Positions 1-8,064 of a DNA stretch of 64,000 nucleotides are shown here, piece by piece. Position 1 is the stretch's first letter; every line of letters begins with the position of its first letter. This stretch comes from Cytobacillus firmus DS1 (GTDB lineage Bacteria > Bacillota > Bacilli > Bacillales > Cytobacillaceae). The position numbers were made by a program, and so were the translations under genes. The stretch is taken from the NCBI RefSeq assembly GCF_000565285.1, contig NZ_APVL01000008.1, positions 1-64,000 of the forward strand, in the 5' to 3' direction. The notes beneath the pieces are model-generated. The model saw only the letters and a program-made list of their open reading frames with translations, made no database searches and was not told the origin of the DNA.

Positions 1-81
1 AGGCGCTTTTTTATAAACTGTCCGTAAATGGGGGTACAGTTCACCTAAGGGAAGCCCTTTTATTTCTTAAAGAAAAGCTCA

Positions 82-121
82 AAGCGCCGGCGGATTGGCG
101 GGCACTCTGCGCTTTTCTTAG
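82..121. repeat. Partial copy of dispersed GC-rich intergenic repeat
   Basis: This short GC-rich stretch ends in the tail TGCGCTTTTCTTA. The same tail, or a close variant, occurs near 39500, 45830, 50309 and 53104. It lies just downstream of yqgW, and its inverted arms (AAGAAAAGC about 61-70 and GCTTTTCTT about 110-119) could act as the yqgW terminator on the minus strand. Membership of the family is judged by eye from a short match. Confidence 0.4.
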
Positions 122-291
122 TGAACAGCAGGATATCCACTGTTAATTATGGTCATTACAGAGAACCATCCGAAAACGGCAAGTGTTCCTACAGCAAAAA
201 CCAAGCCAAGGAAGTTCTTGTTTTTCAGTGCACTAAATGCACCAAAAGCTGCAAGAACTGCGACTAATGCAAAAATGATTGGTAGTCCCAT
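118..291 (-). CDS. yqgW: YqgW-like DUF2759 small membrane protein
   Basis: This 57-residue protein begins MGLPIIFALVAVLAAFGAFS and is nearly all hydrophobic, with two predicted membrane segments (about residues 3-20 and 30-48). Size, sequence style and position next to yqgX match YqgW of Bacillus, a protein of unknown function. The start at 291 was chosen over an upstream in-frame ATG at 327 because an AAAGGGGGC ribosome binding site lies 7 nt before it. It is convergent with nothing visible at the window edge. Confidence 0.75.
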   Translation of the reverse strand: MGLPIIFALVAVLAAFGAFSALKNKNFLGLVFAVGTLAVFGWFSVMTIINSGYPAVH

Positions 292-417
292 TAAAACAGC
301 CCCCTTTATTTGGTGATCAGCAGGCAAAAAGCCATATCATAATCATTCTTCAGGTTATATACCCATTATGTAAAACCCAAGTATATACATTCGTCCTTTA
401 TTTTATATTTTTTTCTT

Positions 418-897
418 CTATTTGTCGAGGTCTAAAAATGACACTTGTATGTCATATGCTTCAGCAATGCCGATTATTAAATCCTTTAGATGAAGTTCTG
501 AAAAATAAACTGCGGGCATTTTTTCCTCTTTCGCTGTAAAGACTAAATGCTCCTGAAATTGATAAATAGCCATCCGGATATCTTCTTTTTTGCCCCCGGT
601 TATTGTGAAGGCGCTAAGGAGCTCAGTGAACAAGCAAACGCCGCTTTCTGTCTCAATCGCAAAGTCCTCAAAAGTTTCTCCCTTTACACCCGATTTTATG
701 TAACACAGCTTAAAAAAATCTTCAAAAAGTTCAGCATCGACGAGGACACTTTTGGTAAATTCCGCATGAGCCCTCTTTTCAAAAAGAAAAATGCTCTGCT
801 GAAAACCGAAAAGTTCAGTGTTATTTTTTATCAAGTTCATAAATTCGGGCACATCTTGAATAATATAGCCGGCTTCAACGCCATATAGGATTTTCAT
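418..897 (-). CDS. Hypothetical protein (159 aa)
   Basis: I do not recognise this protein. It starts MKILYGVEAGY, is acidic, and has no membrane segment or signal peptide. The ATG at 897 is preceded by AAAGGAG at good spacing, which supports this start over one that would run back into yqgX. Two shorter open frames on the opposite strand cover the same DNA but lack a comparable ribosome binding site. It is divergent from yqgX, sharing a roughly 86-bp spacer with it. Low-complexity features are absent, so I regard it as a real lineage-specific gene of unknown function. Confidence 0.6.
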   Translation of the reverse strand: MKILYGVEAGYIIQDVPEFMNLIKNNTELFGFQQSIFLFEKRAHAEFTKSVLVDAELFEDFFKLCYIKSGVKGETFEDFAIETESGVCLFTELLSAFTITGGKKEDIRMAIYQFQEHLVFTAKEEKMPAVYFSELHLKDLIIGIAEAYDIQVSFLDLDK

Positions 898-983
898 CTT
901 ATACTCCTTTTGCAGAAATAAGGCATTCCATTCTGATATAGTGTAAAATAATAGACAAATAATCAACACTGGAGGTGTAGGCA

Positions 984-1625
984 ATGGAATGGAATCAGAT
1001 CCCTCTTGGACCATTGCAAACAAACTGTTATGTCCTTTCGAATGAAAACAAAGACTGTTTAATCTTTGACCCGGGTGAAGAGAGCGGAAAACTGAGCGGT
1101 ATTATCGAACAAAATGGACTGAAACCTCTGGCTGTCATTCTTACTCATGCCCATTTTGATCATATTGGCGCTGTAGACGGAATAAGAGATGCATTTTCCA
1201 TCCCTGTATACATACAAATACATGAAAAAGAAGCTGCATGGCTTCCGGATCCAGCCTTAAATGGTTCTCACCTATTTAAAATAGGCAAGCTGATAAAAGC
1301 AAGGCCTGCCGACCATATTATAACAGCTGAACAAGAGTTGAGCATAGGTGAATTTACCTTTAAAATTCTAGAGACGCCAGGCCATTCTCCAGGGAGCGTT
1401 TCTCTGTATTTTGGAGATGCCGGTCTTGTGGTTGCCGGAGATGCGCTGTTCAGCGGAAGCATCGGACGCACAGACCTGCCGGGCGGCAATCAGCAGCAGC
1501 TCCTTGAAAGTATACATAATAAGCTTTTGTCATTGCCTGAAGAAACAGAGGTGCTTCCAGGACACGGACCGGTTACGACCATTGGTCGGGAAATGGATTC
1601 AAATCCATTCCTGAATGGATTCTGA
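984..1625 (+). CDS. yqgX: Metallo-beta-lactamase-fold hydrolase YqgX
   Basis: This is a 213-residue member of the glyoxalase II-like branch of the metallo-beta-lactamase superfamily. The zinc motif HAHFDH spans residues 55-60, and further ligands are visible at H134 (PGHSPG), D153 and H194 (PGHGP). The family hydrolyses thioesters such as S-lactoyl conjugates; the exact substrate here is not shown by the sequence. A GGAGGTG ribosome binding site precedes the ATG. A strong terminator follows at 1635-1668, so it is probably monocistronic. It sits beside yqgW and yqgY as in other Bacilli. Confidence 0.88.
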   Translation: MEWNQIPLGPLQTNCYVLSNENKDCLIFDPGEESGKLSGIIEQNGLKPLAVILTHAHFDHIGAVDGIRDAFSIPVYIQIHEKEAAWLPDPALNGSHLFKIGKLIKARPADHIITAEQELSIGEFTFKILETPGHSPGSVSLYFGDAGLVVAGDALFSGSIGRTDLPGGNQQQLLESIHNKLLSLPEETEVLPGHGPVTTIGREMDSNPFLNGF

Positions 1626-1634
1626 TTGGAAAAT

Positions 1635-1668
1635 AGAAAAGCCCTTCTCCAATGAGAAGGGCTTTTCT
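1635..1668 (+). terminator. Intrinsic terminator after yqgX
   Basis: A perfect 15-bp stem (AGAAAAGCCCTTCTC and its complement) encloses a CAAT loop and ends in a TTTTCT run. It lies 10 nt after the yqgX stop. Confidence 0.85.
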
Positions 1669-1830
1669 GGGGGATGTTTTATTCATATAAAAATGGGAGG
1701 GGATATAGTTAAGCTACTACATTAACAATATAACAGGGAAAACACTATGTCAATAGTGAAAACAGTGTCCAAAACAATAAAAATGGCTGTTTCCAAAAAT
1801 CTAGATTTTTCATTCGAAAAGGGAGTTTAT

Positions 1831-2901
1831 ATGCTGAATTTTATAATAAATTATATAGAAAATACTCCTCAAAAAATGATCAGCTATGCTGACTATATCC
1901 AGCAGGCCCTTTATCATTCCGAATATGGTTATTATATAAAAGATGCGGAAAAAATTGGGCCAGGGGGAGATTTTATTACAACCAGCAATGTTTCTGATAT
2001 ATATGGAAGGACCATATCAAAGTGGTTTCATCAAATGGCAGGGAAATATAAGCTCCCTTTTCAGGTCTGTGAAATAGGGGGCGGAAATGGACGCTTTGCA
2101 AAAGCTTTCCTTGATGAGTGGAATCTTAATGCTGATGAAAAGATTCATTACTATATTTTTGAAACAAGCCCCTATCACAGGAAGCTGCAGCAGGAGCAGA
2201 TTGTATTTTCCGAACATATCAGACAAATAGATAGCTGGAATGAGATCGCCCCATTTTGCGGCATGATTTTTTCAAATGAGCTGTTTGATGCCTTGCCTGT
2301 ACATGTGGTTGAAAAAGCAAATGATCAATTGCATGAAATTATGGTAGCTGTAAAAGACGGAAAGCTTACAGAACAAGCTGTACCATTAGCAAATAGAGAT
2401 ATTTCCTTATACCTTGAAGAAAGTGGTTTGTCACTTAGCAATGGCCAAAGAATTGAAATCCCTCTGCAAATGGAGCAGATGATCAAGAGTATCTCTGCTG
2501 CTCTGGATAAAGGGTTTGTTCTGACTGCCGATTATGGGTATACAGATGAGGAATGGCAAGAACCAATGAGAAGGGATGGAAGTCTCAGAGGTTATTACAG
2601 GCATTCTTTAATTAATAATGTGCTAGAGCATCCTGGAGAGATGGATATAACCAGTCATATTCATTTTGATTCCCTGATCCGCATGGGAGAGAAAGAAGGG
2701 CTGGATTTTCATTTTAAGATGAGACAGGATGAATTCCTGCTGTCTGCAGGCATTTTACAGGAGCTTGAAGATCATTATGATCCTAACCCGTTTTCGGCTG
2801 TCAGCAAAAGAAACCGGGCTATCAGAAGTCTGATAATGCCTTCAGGCATGAGTGCAGCGTTTCATCTGGTCCTTCAGGCAAAGAAAATAGCACAAAAATA
2901 A
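1831..2901 (+). CDS. MidA/NDUFAF7-type SAM-dependent methyltransferase
   Basis: This 356-residue protein matches the class I methyltransferase family related to mitochondrial MidA/NDUFAF7 (protein arginine methyltransferases for complex I assembly; bacterial targets are largely unknown). Visible motifs are the N-terminal YHSEYGYY, the GDFITTSNVS block (46-55), and the SAM-binding CEIGGGNGR (80-88), followed by FSNELFDALPVHV. The reading frame stays open upstream to 1747, but AAAGGGAG lies 5 nt before the ATG at 1831, where the family homology also begins. A palindromic terminator follows directly. Confidence 0.85.
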   Translation: MLNFIINYIENTPQKMISYADYIQQALYHSEYGYYIKDAEKIGPGGDFITTSNVSDIYGRTISKWFHQMAGKYKLPFQVCEIGGGNGRFAKAFLDEWNLNADEKIHYYIFETSPYHRKLQQEQIVFSEHIRQIDSWNEIAPFCGMIFSNELFDALPVHVVEKANDQLHEIMVAVKDGKLTEQAVPLANRDISLYLEESGLSLSNGQRIEIPLQMEQMIKSISAALDKGFVLTADYGYTDEEWQEPMRRDGSLRGYYRHSLINNVLEHPGEMDITSHIHFDSLIRMGEKEGLDFHFKMRQDEFLLSAGILQELEDHYDPNPFSAVSKRNRAIRSLIMPSGMSAAFHLVLQAKKIAQK

Positions 2902-2926
2902 AAAAGCGATGAATTCATCGCTTTTT
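2901..2926. terminator. Bidirectional terminator between methyltransferase gene and yqgY
   Basis: The sequence AAAAAGCGATGAATTCATCG continues into CTTTTT as a perfect palindrome with A and T runs on both sides. It sits between two convergent genes and can end transcription from either strand. Confidence 0.8.
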
Positions 2927-2935
2927 TAACGGCTA

Positions 2936-3181
2936 TTAGTGGCCGCCCGCGCCAGGTGTCATCATAAATGTTGACCAGTAAGTGAAGCCTACGAAGAAAA
3001 CTGTTAAGTATGCTCCAAAAACATAAATATACATACGTTCGGAAAGCTTTAAGTAGCTTAAAAGCAGGAAAAATCCTGTTTGGCCGAAGAAAATTAAGGA
3101 CGTTGTATACATATCGCCAAGGTAAAACATAACAGCGAAAATTCCCGTCCAGAATCCTAATACTCTGTACATACGATCCAT
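2936..3181 (-). CDS. yqgY: YqgY, DUF2626 small membrane protein
   Basis: An 81-residue protein starting MDRMYRVLGFW, with three hydrophobic segments and a Gly-rich tail. It matches the DUF2626 family (YqgY), a Bacillaceae membrane protein of unknown function. AAAGGAGGG lies at ideal distance from the ATG. It is convergent with the upstream methyltransferase gene and follows the conserved yqgX-yqgY-mgsR order. Confidence 0.8.
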   Translation of the reverse strand: MDRMYRVLGFWTGIFAVMFYLGDMYTTSLIFFGQTGFFLLLSYLKLSERMYIYVFGAYLTVFFVGFTYWSTFMMTPGAGGH

Positions 3182-3334
3182 ATGTATCCCTCCTTTTACC
3201 CTTACAAGTCCATCACTACAATATTATAAAGTAAATGCTTAATAAAAGTAAATAATGGTTTCTAAATAGTCCAGAAAAGGGCGGGAAAAAATGCTTAGCA
3301 CGGTCTTTTTTCCGCCATTTTCCTGCGAATTCCT

Positions 3335-4033
3335 TTAATTTCCAACAATTGCTTTGTATGCGCACGAATCACAGCCAGTAAGCATATTCTGCTTTTCCTC
3401 CAGCTGAATAGAATCAAACAGACTTTCAAACATACCCTTCAAAAATTCATAATGCATATTGCAGACTGGCTCAGCATGCCGGGCTGCAACCTCTTTAAAG
3501 GGGCAATTAAAAATTTGGAAATAGACGATGTTCTTTTCCTCATTTGCATCAAAATCAGGATGAAAACCTGACAAATCGGCAGCATGCTTTAAGATGTTTA
3601 ATTTCTGGTCAAAAGTAAGTTTATCTGTGTTTCCATACCGTTTAAGCTCTTGCCCGATCAGCTCACTGCCAAACCTTTTTCCTGTCGAATATAGTGCTTT
3701 TCTTCCTTCTTCCCCTAAGTCGAGCATTGTTTCCATGGCTATTTTGGCCAGCAGCTGATAATCCCTGTAAGGGAAATGCAGCTGAACTACATCATCAGAT
3801 AACCGATATAGCCGGCTTGGTCTTCCGCCTTTGCCAGTTTTTTTTGTTTCAGAGACAAGCATATTGACATCTTCAAGCTTGGATAAATGCAATCTGGCTA
3901 CATTGGGATGGATGCTGAAATTATCTGCAATCTCCTGTACGGTAACATCTTTATGTCGTTTAGTAATGTATTGATAAATATAATAGCGGGTTGGGTCGGA
4001 TAACACATTTGTTATTTTTAATGTCTGCTCCAC
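3335..4033 (-). CDS. ArsR/SufR-like winged-helix regulator with C-terminal cysteine cluster
   Basis: A 232-residue regulator. Residues 1-75 form a winged helix (LSDPTRYYIYQYI, VTVQEIADNFSIHPNVARLH as recognition region). A C-terminal domain follows with cysteines spaced C-x13-C-x29-C-x2-C (NCPF, EPVC, GCDSC). The layout recalls the COG2345 group that includes SufR, where such cysteines bind an Fe-S cluster or metal; the ligand here is an inference. It is divergent from mgsR, sharing a 246-bp promoter region, so it may act on itself or on mgsR. B. subtilis has no gene I recognise at this spot. Confidence 0.7.
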   Translation of the reverse strand: MEQTLKITNVLSDPTRYYIYQYITKRHKDVTVQEIADNFSIHPNVARLHLSKLEDVNMLVSETKKTGKGGRPSRLYRLSDDVVQLHFPYRDYQLLAKIAMETMLDLGEEGRKALYSTGKRFGSELIGQELKRYGNTDKLTFDQKLNILKHAADLSGFHPDFDANEEKNIVYFQIFNCPFKEVAARHAEPVCNMHYEFLKGMFESLFDSIQLEEKQNMLTGCDSCAYKAIVGN

Positions 4034-4187
4034 TTATTGTCACCTCAAAAGGGTTATTTATTCCCGAGGTCATCAGCTGTCACTTAGAGGATTTAGCTGG
4101 CGCCTTCCTGGCCTGCTTCCATTATAATACAGCAGATTGGGGTTAACACTGTAATCACTATAAGTTTAGAAAATGTTCACAAATTAA

Positions 4188-4213
4188 GTTTAATTACTTA
4201 TACAAAAGTGTAT
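4188..4213 (+). promoter_or_regulatory. Candidate sigma-B promoter of mgsR
   Basis: GTTTAA (4188-4193) is followed 14 bp later by GTGTAT (4208-4213). This fits the sigma-B consensus GTTTAA-N(12-15)-GGGWAW with one mismatch. mgsR of B. subtilis is under sigma-B control, which supports the call. Confidence 0.45.
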
Positions 4214-4220
4214 ACATATA

Positions 4221-4249
4221 TTGTACAATTAATATACAATGTGTATAAA
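4221..4249 (+). promoter_or_regulatory. Candidate sigma-A promoter of mgsR
   Basis: TTGTAC (4221-4226) and TATAAA (4244-4249) are separated by 17 bp, 31 bp before the mgsR start. This would be a housekeeping promoter next to the candidate sigma-B site. Confidence 0.45.
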
Positions 4250-4279
4250 TAAAATAATATATTTGTGAGGTGAAGAGGT

Positions 4280-4633
4280 ATGAGCCAATTGACATTTTTC
4301 ACATATCCCAGCTGTACTTCCTGCAGAAAGACGAAAAAATGGCTGACAGCCCATTCAATTGAATTTGAAGAAAGGCATCTCTTCAGGGAGACTCCATCAC
4401 CAAGAGAATTATTAAAAATCCTTTCTTTAACCACAAGCGGCCTTGATGAGCTTCTCGCTACCCGCAGCCAGACTTATAAAGAACTGGGACAGAACCTTGA
4501 TGAATTATCATTATCAGAAGTGGTGCAAATGGTCATTAAGGAGCCTAAACTGCTGCGGAGGCCGATTCTGACAAACGGAGATAAGATTGTCATAGGCTAT
4601 AATCCGGATGCATTTAAGAATATGGCTAAATAG
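4280..4633 (+). CDS. mgsR: MgsR, Spx/ArsC-family stress regulator
   Basis: A 117-residue thioredoxin-fold protein of the Spx/MgsR group, which binds the RNA polymerase alpha subunit rather than reducing arsenate. The redox switch CTSC occupies residues 12-15 (YPSCTSCRKTKKWL), and the RRPIL motif lies near 94-98. MgsR modulates the general stress regulon in B. subtilis. Its position beside yqgX/yqgY, as in that species, favours MgsR over Spx. A GAGGTGAAG ribosome binding site lies just before the ATG. Confidence 0.85.
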   Translation: MSQLTFFTYPSCTSCRKTKKWLTAHSIEFEERHLFRETPSPRELLKILSLTTSGLDELLATRSQTYKELGQNLDELSLSEVVQMVIKEPKLLRRPILTNGDKIVIGYNPDAFKNMAK

Positions 4634-4647
4634 ATTTTGCTGAAATG

Positions 4648-4675
4648 AAAAAGGAAGGACATCCGGTGTCCTTCC
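4648..4675 (-). terminator. Terminator of tRNA-Gln transcript
   Basis: Read on the minus strand, a stem GGAAGGACA/TGTCCTTCC with a 5-nt loop is followed by TTTTT. It lies 8 nt beyond the tRNA 3' end. Confidence 0.7.
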
Positions 4676-4683
4676 ACAACTAC

Positions 4684-4754
4684 TGGGCTAGCAGGATTCG
4701 AACCTGCGCATGACGGAGTCAAAGTCCGGTGCCTTACCGCTTGGCTATAGCCCA
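4684..4754 (-). tRNA. tRNA-Gln (anticodon UUG)
   Basis: Read on the minus strand, the cloverleaf begins TGGGCTATAGCC and ends GGCTAGCCCA, giving a paired acceptor stem. The anticodon loop is CTTTGAC, so the anticodon is TTG (Gln), and the T-loop GGTTCGAATCC is intact. CCA is not encoded. It lies alone, opposite in direction to mgsR and comGA. Confidence 0.92.
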
Positions 4755-4863
4755 TCAATTCGCTTTATACCCTTTTATTATGGAGAGAAAAAAATAAATT
4801 TATTCACAAATTCGACAAAAAGTTTTGCCGAAAAATGAAGGAAATGCCCTGGATAAGTCGAAT

Positions 4864-4869
4864 TATAAT
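4864..4869 (+). promoter_or_regulatory. Candidate -10 element of the comG operon
   Basis: A perfect TATAAT lies 34 bp before comGA with no good -35 element. That is expected for a promoter driven by the competence activator ComK. I could not place a convincing pair of ComK boxes. Confidence 0.35.
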
Positions 4870-4902
4870 CCAGAACAATTAAAAAAGGTGGTGCATAATT
4901 AG

Positions 4903-5973
4903 TTGAGTATAATTGAAAGAATGGCAGAACGAATTATTAAAGACGCAGTCAGAAGCCATGCTTCCGACATCCACATCATTCCCCGCAGAAAAGACACACT
5001 CATTCAGCTGAGGTTCGGCAGCCAATTGACCCCAAGGCTTTATCTTCCCAAAGAAGAATGCGACAGATTAATTTCACATTTTAAATTTACAGCTTCAATG
5101 GACATTGGTGAAAAGAGGAGGCCGCAGAGCGGTGCATATTCACTGGAAGTAGACGGTCAAATGATTGGGCTGCGCTTTTCAACCCTCCCATCAAGCCACA
5201 GCGAAAGCCTCGTTATCAGAATTCTTCCCCAGCAGGAACAAATTCCTTTTTACCAGATCAGCCTTTTTCCAGACATGACAAGAAAAATGCTTGCACTGCT
5301 GAAGCATGCTCATGGATTAATTATTTTTACTGGCCCGACCGGCAGCGGAAAAACCACAACTTTGTATTCCCTTCTGAATGAAACCTCCCATATGTTCCAT
5401 CGCAATGTAATCACCCTGGAAGATCCCATTGAAAAAGAAAATGACTTAGTTCTTCAAGTTCAAGTGAATGAGAAAGCTGGAGTATCTTATTCTGCAGGCT
5501 TAAAAGCAATCCTCCGCCATGACCCCGATATCATTATGGTGGGTGAAATCCGGGATGCGGAAACGGCGAAGATTGCAGTTAGAGCAGCACTTACGGGTCA
5601 CCTTGTTTTAAGCACCATGCATACCCGGGATGCCGAGGGGGCTGTATATCGTTTAGCTGAGTTTGGAGTGAACATGCTGGAAATTGAGCAGACTTTAGTG
5701 GCGGTCACTGCACAGCGCCTTGTCGAATTGAATTGTCCATATTGCGAAGAGGACTGCTCTCCATTCTGTTATGGATATGGCAGGTGGAAAAGGGCGAGTG
5801 TGTTTGAGCTGCTTGCAGGAAAGGCGCTCAATGCTTCCATAAAGAAGGCTAGAGGCGAAAGCAGCCTGGTTAAGTATCGAACACTGAAAGAAGTCATAAC
5901 TAAAGGGATTGCTCTTGGCTATATAAAGGAAACTGAGTACAGCAGGTGGGTGCATGGCGATGGAGAAACATAA
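4903..5973 (+). CDS. comGA: ComGA, competence pseudopilus assembly ATPase
   Basis: A 356-residue type II/IV secretion ATPase (GspE/PilB family) that powers assembly of the DNA-uptake pseudopilus at the inner face of the membrane. The Walker A motif GPTGSGKT is at 144-151. The Asp box follows, and the Walker B-like IIMVGEIRD lies near 210-218 with the LSTMHTRDA His box after it. A cysteine group (CPYCEEDC) lies near 275. The start is TTG, with AAAGGTGG about 9 nt upstream. It heads a seven-gene operon with overlapping junctions. Confidence 0.95.
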   Translation: MSIIERMAERIIKDAVRSHASDIHIIPRRKDTLIQLRFGSQLTPRLYLPKEECDRLISHFKFTASMDIGEKRRPQSGAYSLEVDGQMIGLRFSTLPSSHSESLVIRILPQQEQIPFYQISLFPDMTRKMLALLKHAHGLIIFTGPTGSGKTTTLYSLLNETSHMFHRNVITLEDPIEKENDLVLQVQVNEKAGVSYSAGLKAILRHDPDIIMVGEIRDAETAKIAVRAALTGHLVLSTMHTRDAEGAVYRLAEFGVNMLEIEQTLVAVTAQRLVELNCPYCEEDCSPFCYGYGRWKRASVFELLAGKALNASIKKARGESSLVKYRTLKEVITKGIALGYIKETEYSRWVHGDGET

Positions 5974-6991
5974 ATGGACTATTCAAGAACAGGGCTTGTT
6001 TCTGAAGAACACAGGGGAACTGTTGTCCAGAGGTTACCCTTTATCTGAAGCGCTGGAGTCACTGGTGCATCAGCTGCCGCTAAAAAGAAAAGATGAAATC
6101 AGGCAGTGCCTCTCTCAATTGAGAGAAGGGTTTCCATTTTATCAAATACTTGCAAACATGAACTTTAATAAAAATCTGATTGGCTATGTTTTTTTTGCTG
6201 AACAGCACGGAGGCCTTGCTTCTGCATTTCTTGAAGGAAGCGAAATGGTGCTCCGAAAAGGGAAGGACATTGAAAAATTGAAAAAACTGATGGCCTATCC
6301 GATTTTCCTGATGCTCATTACCGCATTCTTATTTATTTTCGTTGATAAAGTCCTGTTGCCCCGTTTCTCTTCCTTATTCGTTTCAATGCAGCTTCAGCCT
6401 AATTTCTTTACGAAAGCCGTTTATTTGTTTGGTGATTTTCTCCCGTTATTCTTTCTGATCCTGTTCTTCTGCCTGTTCGCTTTGCTTATATACTATTTTG
6501 CCAGATTCAGAAATCTTTCCCCATTACAGCAAAAAAAGATCATAGTAAGAGTACCAGCAGCAGGCCAATTTCTTCGCCTTTACTATACTCATTTCTTTGC
6601 AGTACAGCTCAGTTATCTTTTAAATGGCGGCTTATCCATACATGAGGCGCTGAGTCTTTTTGAGAAAAATGATAAGCAGCCTTTTTACAGCGCCCTCGGT
6701 AAAGCAGTGAAGATCAAGCTCCGTGAAGGGAATAAACTGGAGGACATTCTAGTGAGTTTTCCATTTTTTGAAAGGGAATTGTCTAATATTATCAGACATG
6801 GTCAAAAAAATGGCAGGCTGGACCAGGAATTAACATTTTTCGGCAGGCATTGTCTGCACAAAATGGAGGAAAACACAGAAAAACTTCTTAAGTTCATTCA
6901 GCCCATTTTATATATTTTTATCGGTTTTTTAATAGTTTCGATGTATTTGGCAGTTCTGCTGCCTATGTTTCATCTACTGGAGGGATTTTAA
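5954..6991 (+). CDS. comGB: ComGB, pseudopilus membrane platform protein
   Basis: A 345-residue polytopic membrane protein of the GspF/PilC family. It carries the duplicated T2SF domain: a cytoplasmic part, a membrane segment near residue 115, paired segments near 160-185, and a C-terminal segment near 320-340. It anchors the pseudopilus and couples it to ComGA. Its start overlaps the end of comGA by 20 nt, and its stop overlaps the comGC start by one base (TAATG). Confidence 0.92.
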   Translation: MAMEKHKWTIQEQGLFLKNTGELLSRGYPLSEALESLVHQLPLKRKDEIRQCLSQLREGFPFYQILANMNFNKNLIGYVFFAEQHGGLASAFLEGSEMVLRKGKDIEKLKKLMAYPIFLMLITAFLFIFVDKVLLPRFSSLFVSMQLQPNFFTKAVYLFGDFLPLFFLILFFCLFALLIYYFARFRNLSPLQQKKIIVRVPAAGQFLRLYYTHFFAVQLSYLLNGGLSIHEALSLFEKNDKQPFYSALGKAVKIKLREGNKLEDILVSFPFFERELSNIIRHGQKNGRLDQELTFFGRHCLHKMEENTEKLLKFIQPILYIFIGFLIVSMYLAVLLPMFHLLEGF

Positions 6992-7314
6992 TGAAATGGC
7001 GCATGTTAAACAATAACAGAGGGTTCACGCTTATCGAAATGATGATTGTTTTATTGGTGATTTCAGTGCTCTTAATCATCACCATTCCCAATGTAACAAA
7101 ACACAATTCAAAAATAAACAGCAAGGGATGCGATGCGTTTGTTAAAATGGTGCAAGCGCAGGTTCAGGCATACGAAATCGATAAAAAAGTACTTCCTTCG
7201 GATATACAGGACTTAGTGGCTGCCGAATATCTCAATGAAGAAACCACAACTTGTCCAAATGGTGATGCCATTACGATTTCTGCAGATGGGAAGGTTGAAT
7301 CCGAAGAGTCATGA
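6991..7314 (+). CDS. comGC: ComGC, major competence pseudopilin
   Basis: A 107-residue type IV-like prepilin. The processing site NRGFTLIEMM is at about residues 9-18, cut by prepilin peptidase ComC before the phenylalanine, and a hydrophobic helix follows to about residue 33. Two cysteines, C47 and C88, match the intramolecular disulfide known for ComGC. This is the main subunit of the pseudopilus. Translation is coupled to comGB. Confidence 0.93.
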   Translation: MKWRMLNNNRGFTLIEMMIVLLVISVLLIITIPNVTKHNSKINSKGCDAFVKMVQAQVQAYEIDKKVLPSDIQDLVAAEYLNEETTTCPNGDAITISADGKVESEES

Positions 7315-7751
7315 TAAAAAACAAAGCAGGCTTTACATTGATAGAGTCGCTATTCGTTCTCAGTATTTTCCTTATTATTGCCTCGGTTACAGCCTTGTTT
7401 CTTAAACCTCATTTTTTCTATCTTGAAAAGATAATGTTCTTTTCCCAATTAAAATCTGACCTCCTTTATGCCCAAAACTATGCCATAACCCACCAGACAG
7501 AAGTAGTTATTCAGATTATTCCAGAGGAGAATAGGTATTTCGCTCAGGAAAAGCTTGCGGATGATCCTATCATTAGCAGAGAATATCCCGGAATCATTGA
7601 GATTAAGCCGGGAACTATGCCATTGTATTTTCAATATGGACCTGGCGGTATTACAAATAAATTTGGAATCTTCTATATTAAAGCAGACAAGGAGCAATAC
7701 AAAATAACATTTTTTATCGGAAGAGGACGATTTAATGTGGAGAAAGAATAA
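7311..7751 (+). CDS. comGD: ComGD, minor competence pseudopilin
   Basis: A 146-residue prepilin with an N-terminal KAGFTLIESLFVL motif and one hydrophobic helix. It is a minor pseudopilin needed for DNA uptake. Its ATGA junction overlaps the end of comGC by 4 nt. Confidence 0.88.
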   Translation: MIKNKAGFTLIESLFVLSIFLIIASVTALFLKPHFFYLEKIMFFSQLKSDLLYAQNYAITHQTEVVIQIIPEENRYFAQEKLADDPIISREYPGIIEIKPGTMPLYFQYGPGGITNKFGIFYIKADKEQYKITFFIGRGRFNVEKE

Positions 7752-8064
7752 AGGCTTTTTTCTGGCTGAGCTCCTGCTGTCTTTATCAGGGATGCTGCTT
7801 GCAGCGGGAATAATGTTTCCCCTAATCATAAAGGCACTTGAGCATTCTGAAGAGGTAAAACAGGATTTTGAAAGCACACAGCTGCTTTATGAAAGTCTTC
7901 TGGAGGCTGCTTCGGAAGGGAGTTTTCCTGAGGGGGAGACCATGAAGAAAAATCAGACTGTCTATAAAATATTCCCTAAGGAAAACCAAGGGGTCATGGA
8001 GGTTTGCATAAGGTATGAAAGTGTACGGGATAGCACGAAGGAAAAGTGTGAGGTATTTCAGTAA
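7735..8064 (+). CDS. comGE: ComGE, minor competence pseudopilin
   Basis: A 109-residue prepilin-like protein with the motif NKGFFLAELLLSLSG at residues 5-19 and a single N-terminal membrane helix. The motif is degenerate at position +2 (F for T), which is common in ComGE. It overlaps comGD by 17 nt. Assignment rests on operon position as much as on sequence. Confidence 0.82.
   Translation: MWRKNKGFFLAELLLSLSGMLLAAGIMFPLIIKALEHSEEVKQDFESTQLLYESLLEAASEGSFPEGETMKKNQTVYKIFPKENQGVMEVCIRYESVRDSTKEKCEVFQ

Noticed and set aside
547..888. Plus-strand open frame of 113 codons over the hypothetical gene
   Set aside because: It lacks a ribosome binding site and lies fully opposite the 418-897 minus-strand gene, which has a strong one.
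4198..4434. Minus-strand frame of 78 codons over mgsR
   Set aside because: It overlaps mgsR and its promoters on the opposite strand, without a ribosome binding site or recognisable family.
4789..4827. Possible ComK boxes (AAAA-N5-TTTT) before comGA
   Set aside because: Two partial matches were found, each with mismatches, but their spacing (about 12 bp) does not fit the 8, 18 or 31 bp known for ComK sites.
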